A DNA stretch of 64,000 nt. Origin: Bimastos eiseni (Eukaryota > Annelida > Clitellata > Crassiclitellata > Lumbricidae). Made by a program: the position numbers and the translations under genes. Below the pieces are notes generated by a model, which was not told the DNA's origin, made no database searches, and saw only the letters and a list, made by a program, of their open reading frames with translations. The stretch lies in assembly GCA_959347315.1 (NCBI GenBank), contig OY365822.1, positions 10,454,530 through 10,518,529 on the forward strand. The letters are read 5' to 3'. Shown here in pieces: positions 24,801 to 38,700 of this stretch; the stretch's first letter is position 1, and each line of letters begins with the position of its first letter.

Positions 24801-27800
24801 CAGAAGCTTATTGTCGATCCATATATGTTCGTTTTCAATCCCTATTATCTTCATTGTCTATCCATATGATAATGCTCCTTTTCAATTCATGCATGCTTAT
24901 TATCCATCCATGTGAGCCAAGGCTTTCGTTAGGCCTTTCAGAAGCACTCTACAAGTATTCAGTATGAATACAAGTACAGTATGAATGAATGATGACAAGT
25001 TATTACAGGAGAGTCGAATTTAACCGTCGGCAGCCATGCAGTTCGCCCATTATGCTATACATTTCATGTTTAACAAACGCTGCCACCTAGCGAAAGAAGT
25101 CAACCTTATGGGGTTATGGGTCTTGAACTCCGTTCCTCAGTGTCCCAGTGTGTTCACCACTACTCTACGCCCCCTCAGTGACTCTGAACATATGAGCCAT
25201 CTGTCAGCTGTCGTTGATTCAAGATCGGAAAGACACTCCATTGAAGAATGATTGAGATTAGAGGGTACCCTTTTCAAAAATGATTGGATATGTTTCAGAA
25301 TAGAGGACTCCCTATTTAAGAACGATTCAATAAGTTTGAGATAAGAGGGCATCTTATTCAAAAGGTGATCCGTCAACCACAGCAAAACTTTGGTAAGGAT
25401 TCAAAATCTCTACAGAACTGATGACCATTGACTATTGTACGGTGCAAAACTCTTACGCATTAAAAATTTCAACAATTAAGCATAAAAGGCCATCGACGAG
25501 TGGGAGCTGCTTACCCCGACGTCAAAGACTGCGCTGACTGGCTTGTGGTCGCTAAGTTTGAGCTGAGGATGGCTGCGATATTTGAGCTGCTTAATGTTTT
25601 CTCCTCTCCACAACACCCGATCGCACCAGGAAGGTGTTCGACATTTATCACTGCAGAATGCACAACGAATATACAATAAAACCGCTGGCGACTCTTTCAG
25701 CTTACTGTGCACAGTTTTGCTAACTGATGTAAAATATTCGTATGAAATGGCAGATAACATTACTTAGGCTAGCTCAGAAAGCACCTCTGAGTAGGTATTT
25801 TTGAAGGGGCGCTATATAAATGTTAAACTATATTAAATCACATAAAAAAGTCATCTGGTCAGCCATGCATATGGTCTGCTAACTAGCCAGCCAGCCACTC
25901 ATAAAGTCAGTCAGCCAGCAAGACAGCAAAACAATTAGTCAGCCATTTAGTCAGCTAATCCACTCACCAATCTATACCACCCAGTGCAATGCAGGGAAGT
26001 GACAGACAAAGAAATGAAGCCGTACCTAGAGTCCCAGTTGTCTGTTCCAGTGTCGTATTTATAGGTCGGGTTGAAAGTTATCGGTCCCTCGACGTAGTCA
26101 AGAAAGACGCGCCTCAGTGAAATCTGACGACAGAGCTTTGTGTAAAAGAAATATGTAAAGCAATGTCAGTTAATAGTAAGGTAAAGCAACAAACTGCTTG
26201 CAGCAGGCAATTAATCAGGGCAAAGTAAGGTGAGGATCGATCCATCAACATACCTTCTATATGATGACGACGATGATGATGATGACTGCTTTGGCCGAAG
26301 GTGGGTTCATTGGCTTTACGCCACCCGGGGATGAGATGAGTGAGGTGGTTTTCCATTGCCCTTCTCACAGAGAAACTTGTCCAAGGTAGCTACGCAGTGA
26401 CTCGGGGTGGGTTTGAACCTGCCATCCTCCAAACGCAAGGCACCGAACATCTCACTATGCCACCGTGCCCCCTCTATTTATATATATATATATAGGCCAG
26501 AGTCAGGGTTCTTGAAGGAACGCTATGTAAGTTTGATAATCGATACCATTAAGTACCCATGGGCAAGGTAATTTCAATGTATGATAAGACTAGATATGAA
26601 CAACCATCTCCCGTGTGATTCAAAGCTGAACATTGGATCATGAACTTCACATTTTTTATTGATTCCAATCCTGAAGTTTAATTCATATTTCAATAAAGCA
26701 GATGTACAGACCTGATCGTAATTCAAGAGCTCATGCAGCTCTCCCTTCCCAATCTTTTGTTTACAATCATCGCTATCGATGTCGCTGATTCTGTAATTGA
26801 GATCTCCCAACCAGAAGACCATGCTACAATGAATCAACATGCAACTCATTCAAAACACATCTATATCAACTGGGAACTTCATGGTTAACTTAATTTAAGG
26901 TATACTTTGAAGGGGCTCTGTTTGCCCGTACAACTACTAAACAGAATCGTGCCTTCTCAGTGGTTGGCCAGTCGCTCTGGAACATGCTCCCATTATCGTT
27001 GCGATTGTTGTCACGGGTCCACTCAGACTACTTTTATACTTGCCTCAAAACTGTTCTTTTTAGCTGTGTTAGGGTCGAGGGCGCTTCTGAGTAGTAGCCT
27101 TGAATGGGGCGCTATATAAATGTTCGTAATGTATGAATGAATTAATTTAGCACTTCGTAACCTTAATCGCAATCATAAAAATCCAGACCAAACCCTTTCT
27201 GTTGCCAGATTCTGTTTTGCCTGACTGTATGCAGCAAACAAATCCCTTACCTTGCCTAGTTCAACTGACTGAACTACTCGGCAAAGTACAAAATGCACTG
27301 ACTCGTGGTCGGAGATGGTCAGAGAACTGTCTGTGCTTCGGAAATTCAGGCGAGAGGAGATGTCCCGGAAATCCTGAAAATGACCCAAAAAGTAATTTAC
27401 TGGCACATTTCAACAAGAAATGCTAAACTAGTAATTTCATTTTTCATATCCAAACTAATTCCTAATATTTTCTACAGCATCATTATTTGTGACTCAAAGC
27501 CCAAGGGAAAAGGGAAGTCTTAATTATGCGCATCTTCATCTTCAAAAATAATTATCTCTTCTTTCATGCTTTCCTCTTCATTTCCACATATGCATGGACA
27601 TCTGCATGCAGCAGAGCAAAGGTAATTGTTTCTCGCAATAATGATGTTCAAGATTTTCTGTCAACACATTCATGCAAAGATAGTCATACACTCATTACGG
27701 CATACATGCTACGGGTAAGGCTGTCAATGGGTACCCAAGTGCCCGCCCGAGGCTGACAGCCTGAGCAATTAAATTGGTTCTCTGGTACCCGACATTCCAT

Positions 27801-30800
27801 AAAAATGTGCGATTTTACCACAACATATACCAGAAATGTTTCATTGGTTATATTAGCTGACAGCCCGGGCAATGAAATCGGTTCTCGGGTGCCTAACATT
27901 TCGTAAAAATGCGCAATTCCCTACATTTCCTAAGAAAATGTCCACGCAATCGGGTACCTGGCAGTCAGTCAGTTCGGCACCCAGGTCTAACAATCATCTC
28001 ACCTTGTCTAACAATCATCTCACCTGGTCTAGTAATCATCTCCGTGTGGCCCGGTGGTTAATCGGTTAGAGTGGTCGACCCGTAACACTCAGTGTGCGCT
28101 CAGAGAGCAGGTTCGACCCTTGTCCGAGGCATCAGTCACTGTGTGGGGACCTCAAGCAAGTCCTTCACGCACAATTGCTCTGCAGTACAACAGCAATTGT
28201 GCCGTCGAGGCGTGTGCACTTCTGAACAAAAGATGTTGGAAGAAGGGCGATATCAGATTTCGAGACGATATCTCATCTGGTCTAGCAATCATCTCACCTG
28301 GTCTAACAATCATCTCACCTGGTCTAACAATCATCTCACCTATCTCAGCATCCACTCACCTGGTTTCTTCTTTCGTACTCCTCAGTGTGAGCCGCGAGGT
28401 GAGAATTAACGAAACATATGGTCGTGTCGTGTAGACGAAATCTAACGGCGACTCCTCCTTTGTTACCCTAGTCACAAAAACAACAGAAATAACACTTCAA
28501 AGAGAATTGCTTTATTACTAAATTTGGATATAACAGAAATAATGAAAAAGAAATCACTTTCTCATTAACATATCTGAGAACTATAATCCACAGGGTTGCA
28601 AAGCATGCAGAAGATATAATGGAAATTGATGCCTGTCACTACATCAAACAATAGAAATAAGAATACAATATAAAGCAGAATTGATTGAGTATTTAAACAA
28701 GAAAACACATAATAGCCACTTGCTTGGACTGAAGGAGCATTTGGTGCATAACCACATCCATCCAGTCCAATAGCTTCACTACCAACTATTCCATTTACAT
28801 TACATTTATATTACATTACCAAATTTAATACTTACCTTGGCAAAGTGCTTCAGACAGAAGTAAGCCTAAGATGTACGCATCAGACCAGTCCAATAGCTTC
28901 CTTACCAACCCATCCATTACATTATCATTACATTACCATTACATTATCATTACATTACCATCACAATATCATTACATAACCATTCCATTACCATTCCATC
29001 ACCATTTTATTACCATTCCATTCCCATTCCATCATCATTCTGTTACCATTACCGTACTATTACCATTTCATTACCATTCCATCAACACTCCATCACCATT
29101 ACATAACCATTCCATCACCATTCTATTACTATTACCATTCCATTACCATACAACAACTGTCCAAATACACCTGGTTCACCCGGTAGGCTCTGAGAAGAGA
29201 CGAGAGCCTACAGAAATAACATTAGCTCCTCATTTGTGCTCACCTAGCTAGCAGAGCTACAGGGTATACAATTGCATGAGTTCTCCTAGTGCTCACTCAC
29301 CATTACTCCGAGCAGCCCAGTGCCAATGCACTCGTACATGATATCCTGAACAAATGGTACTTTGGACTTCTTCACAAACACAACCAACATCATCGCCACC
29401 AGTCGAATCACCTTCAACTGAAAACAACCTCAGATCAATGAACAACTCAATTGTTGATTAGTTAGAGTGGTCCGCCTGTAACATGGAGAGTACGGGTTCG
29501 ATCCACGTCCAAGCAGTAACTGCCTAGGGACCTTGAGCAAGTTCTTCATGCACAACTGCTCTGCAATATAACTGCAAAATTTGCACTTTCAAGGTGTGTG
29601 TGTGTGTGTGTGCATGTGCTCTTCTGAACTAATTGTAAGAAAGGTGATATCAAATTACAGTAGTATTGTATTGTATAATTATTGTGCATTTACATAGATC
29701 AACTGGTTTGAGTGAAAGATTTGTCCAAGGTCCCTACACAGCAACCGTCTCTCAAAGAGGATTTGAACCTGTGCTATCCAAGGCCAACACATCCCACTTG
29801 CCATGCAGCAGATTCAAATAAAGTAACAAAATTACAAACACAATTACATATCATCGTATGTAGGGTGCATAAACAGTGTAGGGTCCATAACAGTGCAGGG
29901 TCTATAATAGTGTCAGTTGTAAGATGTACACAACAAATGAATGAATTTTCCCTGCACACATCTAACACACCAACACAAGCATAAACACTCTGACATTAAA
30001 ACTGAAATTTGATATCGCCCTTCTTCTAACACTATTCGCTCAGAAGTGCACATGCCTCGACGACGCAATTGCAGTTGTACTGCAGAGCAACTGTGCGCAA
30101 AGGACTTGCTCAAGTTCCCTACACAGGGACGCTTAGGACGAGGGTCGAACCCACACACTCGGCACACACTGAGTGTTATGGACCGAACGCTCTAACCAAT
30201 CGGCCGCCGTGCCACACGATAAGCATGTAATAAAAATGATGGGAAAACCAACATAGCTTGTTGTCAAAACAATAAAAGTGTGCATCTGAAAGGAATATTG
30301 TAAGACTGGGCCACATGCCACATCATAAAATATACATCGAATTCAAATCCAGTTAAGACCATAATAAAAAAGCAATTAAAAGATTTTAAAAAAGCACTGA
30401 CATCATCAACATCTAAATGCTACAATGATGACTATATACCTACTGTGGATTTATGATGCAGATGCTATAAAAGATCGTGAATCGCTCATGAGATTCATCT
30501 CGTTGTCATTAACTCGACTCTTCTACTACTAAGCTTTGTTATATGTATAGTGTGTGTTAAATGCTTGGCTGTACATGCCGTGCGATTGCAGGCATATCAG
30601 AAAATACTTAATTACCTACTTCACATTAATGAGCAGTTGTAAGAGTCATAAAACAGCACTAGGGCAATCATTAACTAATTGATAACCTCTGACCTCACTG
30701 ACCTTCTTATAAGAAGTCTTTGAACTAAGAGCCTCTTCGACCTTATGAAGCCACTCGTCCTCACGAGCAGATTCACTGAAGATGTAAACGTTCTTACTTA

Positions 30801-32731
30801 GGTCCAACTCCTGAAACCTAAACCAGAAACCAAGAATTTGCATGGCTAAACAAATGAAAAAGTAACCTTCAAAATCATCATCAGTGAGCAGTGGAATGGG
30901 CTCCCTCTGGGGCTATGCTTACTTCACAGAACTATCTCCGACAAATTCCATATTAACCTTAAAACTGTACCCTGTGGCGGTGTAGGAGTTGGGAGCACCC
31001 TCTGAATGAATTCCTTGAAGAGGCGCTATATAGTGGCGGCGCTGGTCATGAAAATTTTGTACGCAATAGCGGCAATACTCATGTTCTGCATATGATGCTC
31101 ATTTTAAAAAATTTTGGAAGATGTAACATAATTTCGTTAAAAATTGCTTTTCTTATCCTTCCTTTGGTACGCAATTGCAGATTTTGCTTCTATGCAGCGC
31201 CGCCACTAGTGCTATATAAATCCTTGAATGAATGAATGAATGAAGAGAAATCCACAGAGACTGCATTGCCTAAATATGCACCCATTGTTCTTACTACAAG
31301 TGCCTCCCCAAGTCAAATACCCCAGTCTGATACCAAAAGGGAACCAGTCACTTCAATTATCTAAGCCATTGTGCCCTTTCGCATAAAGTACTGCATCGAT
31401 TCTCCCACAGGACACCCATATGCCATGTCCTACTTAATATAATATAAGAGGCATTCCTCTCTCATCTTAAGATGACTTTATTTGGCCGCGTTGGTGTTGG
31501 GAGCGCCCACCGAGTAGTTACCTTGAAGAGGCGCTATACACAAATTCTCCTAATGAATAGTGAATAACTGAATACGAATATAATAATATAGCCTGACCTG
31601 TCCCCTCCCTGGACCAGTAATTTTAGAACAGACTGACCCAATTAGCTATGAACCTTATCTCAAAATCAAGGCCATGAACTGACCCAATTGCATAGATATC
31701 TGGTGGGTCGTCCTCTTCCGGTGACAACCACTTGTGCAGCGTTTCCGTTGGCATTTGTCCATTGACGTTCCATGTGCCACAGAAGATCCTGTCATGCGAC
31801 AATCATCATGAAACGTAAACGAAGCAATGTCCAAGCAACATAACGTAATTTGCAACAAAGTGTCACACAAACTGTTAGACGATTAAACTGTAGAGCGTAG
31901 ACGATGCTGATGTGTCTGAGAGTTTTTACAAATACTACGATTCTGATGACAACAGCACAGTGATGATGATGAAGAGAAAGAGGAGGGTGATGATGATGAT
32001 GATGAAGAGAAAGAGGAGGGTGATGATGATGATGATGAAGAGAAAGAGGAGGGTGATGATGATGATGATGAAGAGAAAGAGGAGGGTGATGATGATGATG
32101 ATGAAGAGAAGGAGGAGGTGAGGATGATGATGTCACTGTCACATGATGATGATGATGAAGAGAAGGAGGAGGTGAGGATGATGATGTCACTGTCACATGA
32201 TGATGATGATGAAGAGAAGGAGGAGGTGAGGATGATGATGTCACTGTCACATGATGATGATGATGAAGAGAAGGAGGAGGTGAGGATGATGATGTCACTG
32301 TCACATGATGATGATGATGAAGAGGAGGTGATGATGACCATGATGATGATGACGAGAAGGAAGATAATTATCATGATATGATGATGAGGAGGAGGACAAC
32401 GATGATGATCATGATATGATGATGTTAATTAGGATGGCAATAATGATGATGATGATGATGGTTACATGATGATTACGACGAAGTATGATGATGATGATGA
32501 CAACGATTATGATGTTGATGATGACTAAAAGGCACCTGAAGCTGGTAAGTTGCGTGTATTCGGCTTCTCTGTCCTTCATATGGATATTGGCAAGGACCTC
32601 GCGACTTCCAATCCCTTGTGACTCAGTAACAATCCGTTGGTTACTTCTAGATAAAAGAAGATTCAAGACGTCAATCATACGGGGAAACAGCAATCATACA
32701 GAAAGAAAACAAAAACACAAGACAGGCTGTC

Positions 32732-32790
<59 letters not shown>

Positions 32791-35700
32791 TGCCATCTGC
32801 CACACATAAACAAGCAGCAGCAATAATTATTGTACTGTTCACAATGCTTTATAATAGTCTAAAGTTTGCATTATAATACAACTAAACAAAAATTATAAAA
32901 ATAAAATTTAGACAAAAGAAGTAGCAATAATAAATAGTAATTGTAATAATATTAAGAATGATAAATATCAGTAAAAACCTAAATAATGATAAATATCAGT
33001 AACACCATAAATAATGATAGATATCAGTAATAACATAAATAATCTACTTTAATAATCTACTCCACAGCTGGCACGAATTTTGCCAACTCTTAACTCGATA
33101 CTCAATTCCTGCATTTGTAGAAAAAGTAGAATTTCTTACTGTGGCGCCCTGTTACGTATAGTAACATCAGTAATAACATAAACAATGACAAATAATAATA
33201 ATAACACAAATAATGATGGCAGCAGCTGAGAAGAAACAGGCCAAAATATTCATCGTTCCTTTAACCACACACCTCTTTGTGCCTCTAGTCCTAGAGATCT
33301 TAAGACCAAACAACATCACTGGCCAAAACCATACCACATCAAGGCCACAGCCTAAGGATAAAAGTTATAATGACAATAATAATCAAATAATACTAGTAGT
33401 TATGATAACCATAACAAAATCAGTAGTAATACGAACAACAAAAATAGATAAATCTAAGCAATAAGTAGTAGTAGTAGTAGTAAGTAAAATAAGTAAAATT
33501 AGTAAGTAAAATAAGTAGTAATAACAGTAATAATAATAGTAATAATAATAATAATAGATAAAACTAAACAATAGCAAGAGTGATAATAAATGTTGTGAAC
33601 ATGTATCTGACCGTCTGTTAGTCGCTGGTTGTCCATTGGTGGGGACACTGAGAGTATCAAGGACCCCAAGTAGGTCACTAGAGACCGCCTGATGAATCGT
33701 GTCATCCTCTGAAACACAAAAGAATCAACTAGACAAAGAAAACACTTAACAACACATTTTGAGCTTTATCTGAACAGGGTGCTCACGTGGTACAGCGGTT
33801 AGAGTGTTGCCCTGTCGGCCAAAAGGTCATTGGGTCGTATCCTAGAGATTGTCTTGACCAAATGTCTCGCTTTTTGGGACTATCCGTGAGTATATTTACT
33901 TAGTACTTACCTACTTCAAATACAGTGGGATATACTTACTAACTACTGGACACTTTCCTCCTGAACTTTTTTGAATGATCTGATTGACCCAGTCTAAAAT
34001 AAAATAGAAATTAACCATTAATCAGAAGATGATATCGCCTGTTGATGCACAGGCACAACAGAAGCAAACCGACATCTACGGCTTCACAGAACATCACTAA
34101 GACAAATTCTTAAGTAAACAAATGTATTCTGAACATAAGCATAGAAAGAGATAGATAACACAAAGAGACAAACATAGATAGACAGACAGAGATACCAAGA
34201 AACATTGAGAGAAGAGCATGAGGTAGAAAGAGAGAGAGAGAGAAAAAAAGAGAGAAAGAGAGAGACAGAGAGAGAGAGAGAGAAAGACGGAGAGAGAGTG
34301 AGAGAGAGAAAGAGAGAGAGAAAGAGTGAGAGAGAGAGAGAGAGAGAGAGTGAGAGAGAGAGAGAGAGACAGAGAGAGAGAGAGACAGAGAGAGAGAGAG
34401 AAAGTAAGAGAGAGAGTGAGAGACAGAGAGAGAAAGAGAGAGAGAGAGAGTGAGACAGAGAGAGACAGAGAGAGACAGAGAGAGACAGAGAAAGAGAGAG
34501 TGAGAGAGAAACACAATAAAGAGAAACTGCGGAAGATGATAATTTGAGAACAATACCAACAGAGAGGGTAAAAAAATAAAGATAAGGAGAGAAACAAAGA
34601 GGGACAGAGAAACAGAGTAGAGAGAGACACAGAGACAGAGAGAGAAATAGACAGGGAAACAGAAACATAGAAACAAAGATATAAAAGAAGATACAGAGCC
34701 AAATATGTGAGAAAACTGGATAAACTTCAACAAGCATTCAACCATTAAATAAATGCAAGTTTAGAATGCATAAGACAGCTATAAATGAACTATCCAAGGC
34801 AGACATTCAGCCAGACATACATACTGCTGAACGGACAGAAAGTTACCAAAAGATACAGAGACATATTCGTATATAATACATATTCAGTCAAAATCAGTAT
34901 AAGACCAACGCACATAAAGACAGAGCAACAAAGAGAGAGAGAGGCAGACAGACAGACAGACCAGAGAGGCCAATACAAATCAAAAGATAACACATAGACA
35001 GAGATATGTACGACAAACAGACTGAATGAACACAAACATACATCCAAACAGACAGAGAGACAGATGGATACAGACAAGGACAAAGAGAGAGTTCTAAATG
35101 AATACAGACAAGGACCACACAAAAATATTTCATGTCCTTTATCACTAGACATACGAAACGAAGACAAACACCGAGAGAAACACTGACAAATACAGACAGA
35201 CAGACATCAGGCAGTGAAGACAACACAATGATCTGTCTATTTACAGTTCATCCTTTTTTATGATCAAGCACTCTGACACGTGCACAGCGACTTAACGGCC
35301 TCCAGGTGAAGAAGTCAATGAGTAATTCATTGATTCATGGATCATTTGCCAATCATTCTTTAACATCTGTCCATGTTTCCGTGCTCAGAACATGGAATAT
35401 TGTTCAGACTGTGTTTGATCAAGTTGAAAAAGCTAAAGAAACAGAGGTCTATATGAGACAAACATACAGACAGACAGACACACATACAGACAGACACGTG
35501 GACAGACACACACCGACACACATACAGACAGACATATAGACAGACTGACACACACACCTACACACACACCCCTACACGTACACACACAGGCACACAAACA
35601 GACACATAGATTAAATGAGAAACAATAGCAGTTAGGTATACAGAGAAGGATGAAAGCTACAGATGTACACAAACAAGCGGCTAAGACTGACACCTATCAT

Positions 35701-38700
35701 GACCATGCACAAAAATTGTGACCCCCCCACACATAAAAAACCTGACAAATCAACTGAGGGATATAAAAACGCCCACGCATGCATGCATACATACTGTCAA
35801 GCATAGAAGAACTCACTCATGCACGCAAGCACACACACACACAAACAGACACTCATTCGCACATGGGCAGAGGAAAGGACAGAGAGAGAGAGACAATGAC
35901 TCAAATAAACATAACAGAGCAAACTTGGTAATTCACAGCAAATCACTCCAGATCAGTTGTTTATGCCTCTCGTGGCCCTTTGCTTTGGAACAATGTTCCA
36001 TAGCTATGACACTCGATATATGAGTTTAAGTGCGAGAACTTCTGTTCCTGCCCATATTCCTAAGACTCTTCTTTTTATAACTCAGACACTGCTTGCAGTC
36101 CAGCAGTGTCATTCCCAAGCCTGGATAAAGGAGGAGGGCAACGCTATTGATTTTTGTTACCACACAGTGTCGTCAAACTATAACTAACCTGTCTCGCAAA
36201 GCTTTTCTTACTGGGAGCGCCTCTGATTAGGTTGCACTTTAAAAGGCCCTACAGAAATTCGTATTGCAATTCTTACCATTTCCTAAAGGCTGTGCAGCAT
36301 CAAGCATTGGAACTCCGCTGTCTCGCTTGAGGTATTTCTCCACCCAGGTGAAGGTTGATGGCAGACCAAATCCAGCATTCTGTGTTTGCACTGGTTACAA
36401 GAAAGCAAATTTGTTAAATTATATACACATCAGGCAAGGACCAATATGAACAGAACCGGAAAGTCCTTAAGTTCCTTCGTGTCACTAGTTTTTGGGTGAT
36501 AATCCGGCACAAGAAATTTTCACATCTTGTTTACATAACAAGCCGACTCTTTAACCGTTAGCTACAAAGGAAAATTTATGAATAACTGTCAGCAAAAAAA
36601 AATTATTTTGTTGTTTTGAAACATCATATTTCAAATAGAACAGAAACTAAGTTGGGGAGACATCTATGTTTAAGAGTGAAACGTGCACACGGAAATTTGG
36701 CAAGTAATTATCCCTCTAATACAACTTCCCTGCACACCAGATCAGCTCATGGCACCATAAATAACAGATTCTTAAACGACATTATGAATATGCATAATGT
36801 ATGTTTTATGAATATGCATTATGCATATATATAAGCATTTGCTTATATAGGCTAATACTTTTATATTATATAAATTACACATTGCTCAAGTCATTTTCCC
36901 TCAGTTTTGGCTGGGCTGGGTAGGTTTTTTTTTTTTACTATATAAAAGCTCAGAATGAATGAATGAATTTAAGAGTACTAGGAGAGGATTTCTGATAGGA
37001 ACCTTGAAGAGTCCGTTTGAATTCCGCTAGTAGATTCGTAAGCTTATCCCCTTGTGGTAGTTCCAGAAGCAACGAGTGCTCGATGTTGTCCAGCTTCACC
37101 AGAATGACTCCTAACCAAATGAAACAACACAAGACAATAGCAACAAAACATCATTGCATAGCTGATTGGTTATAGAGCGGTCGGCCCGTAACATTCATTG
37201 TGCACTGAGTGAGCAAGTTCGACCCTAGTCCGAAGTATCAATCACTGTGTGTGGACCTTGAGCAAGTCCTTCGCGCACATTTGAGCTGCAGTACAACTGC
37301 AATTGCGCCGTTGAGGTATGTGCACTTCTGAGCAAAAGATGTTGGAAGAAGGGCAATATCAAATCTCAGAATAAACTAAAAAAATTTGTGGGCAACTTCA
37401 GACGTTCTTAAAGGCACCACATGAATGCCTCTGGGTTTGGTACCATAAGAATGCTAAACATCAGATCATGTTACAAAGTCACCATTTTAAATTCAGTCAA
37501 GTGGGTTAGCGAAAATGTAATGTAATCAAGCATTTATATAGCACCCCTTCAAGATATCTACTCAGAGGCGCTCTCTGCACTGACCTAGATGATGTTAAAT
37601 GTCACAGTTAACAGAGTGAAATGCATCTGTTAGCAAAACTATGCACAGTAATCTGAAAGGAGTTATCAGTGGTGGGCCCACGCACAAGCGTGGAACCAAC
37701 CAACGGATATATGATTTTAACCAATCATCTCTTATTTAATGGGGAGAGCAGATGATTGAACAGTAATATGCTGGCATGAAGATCAGAAGGCCACGGGTTC
37801 GATACTGATATCAGTATCGAACCCGTTGATGCACAATGTTGACTAATCCAGCCGCTAGGTGGCGTTGATAAAATTAGCAACAGTATAGATCGTGCCCTGC
37901 AAGCTGCCATACAGTGAAATCCAACTACTGCTAAACTTTTTATCATATCATTTACTGCTAAAATCATAAATCATATCGAAATATATCATATATATATCAT
38001 ATATATATATATATATATCATATATATATATATAATAAATATGCTACAAAATGTTTGGACACTCTGCTGTAGAAGTTTAGGTTTAGTTAAGTTAAGTATA
38101 AAACGATTTTAAATTGTGAAAAAGGAAAGATTGGAAACGTTATATGTGCTGGGTGCCTAAATATCAGCATGCACAGAACTGCTTGGACATGTGAAGCTCA
38201 GAGCATTGGTTGGCTGCACGTGTGTGAGTAGGCCCACCACTAGCGACTCTTCCAGTTTACTGTGTATTCCTTTAAAATGAATGTAATAGCTAGATGTCAA
38301 AGATATTCTACATTACACAGGCTAATGGAGAAAACATCTCTGTTTGTCTCGCTCTTTGCGTGGTGCTATATAAATATCTAATAAACCTCATAATTGCTAA
38401 TAGACCCGTGCCATACTTTACAAGGACAGTAAAACACATATAGAAGTCCAGCCCACTGTATTGTCAGGCATTCAGTTACTGGCCAAGTAAACTGTGCATA
38501 AAACATATTGACATCACATGACTGCTTGTTAGAGACTGGTTTCTCATCAAAGTCCAAGGGTTTCTTGCCAAATGACCGCGTAAGAGCCGGCAGATAGATT
38601 TATTCATGTCAGACGACTTCTGTTTAGAGTTGAGTCATTACTGTCAGAAAATTTTAAGCTAAAGTTGGAGAAGTTTTAGGGTCAGATGACTCACCCTTTG

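Larger units (their letters stand above)
25515..32646 (-). other. INPP5B: INPP5B exons 8-16: catalytic 5-phosphatase domain (residues about 232-523)
   Basis: All signature blocks of the Mg-dependent inositol 5-phosphatase fold are present in order: FCGTWNVNG (exon 9, about residue 233), FQELDL with the metal-binding Glu (exon 10, about 268), [10 protein letters not shown] and NSHLAAH (exon 12, about 345-371), WLGDLNYR (exon 14, about 408-415), [14 protein letters not shown] (exon 15), PSWCDRVLW (exon 16, about 484-492) and SDHKPV (about 511-516). No catalytic residue is missing, so the enzyme should be active. Exon 15 is set to start at 26135 rather than at a nearer AG because that restores the family spacing between the DQL and VF blocks. 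Confidence 0.95.

Noticed and set aside
26131..26137. Alternative start of INPP5B exon 15 at 26123 (CGTCAG acceptor)
   Set aside because: It keeps frame but shortens the DQ-to-VF spacing by four residues relative to the family; the CAAAG acceptor at 26136 restores it.
28044..28130. tRNA gene
   Set aside because: A and B boxes are those of a SINE head; no cloverleaf acceptor stem pairs and the copy continues into the shared SINE body.
31792..32374. 160-170 codon His/Ser/Pro frames on the minus strand
   Set aside because: GAT/GAA higher-order repeat in an intron; one end only overlaps exon 9 sequence out of frame.
34084..34745. Three overlapping frames of 200 or more codons rich in Ser and Leu
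   Set aside because: (GA)n repeat in INPP5B intron 6; all three minus-strand frames are open, as expected for a repeat.
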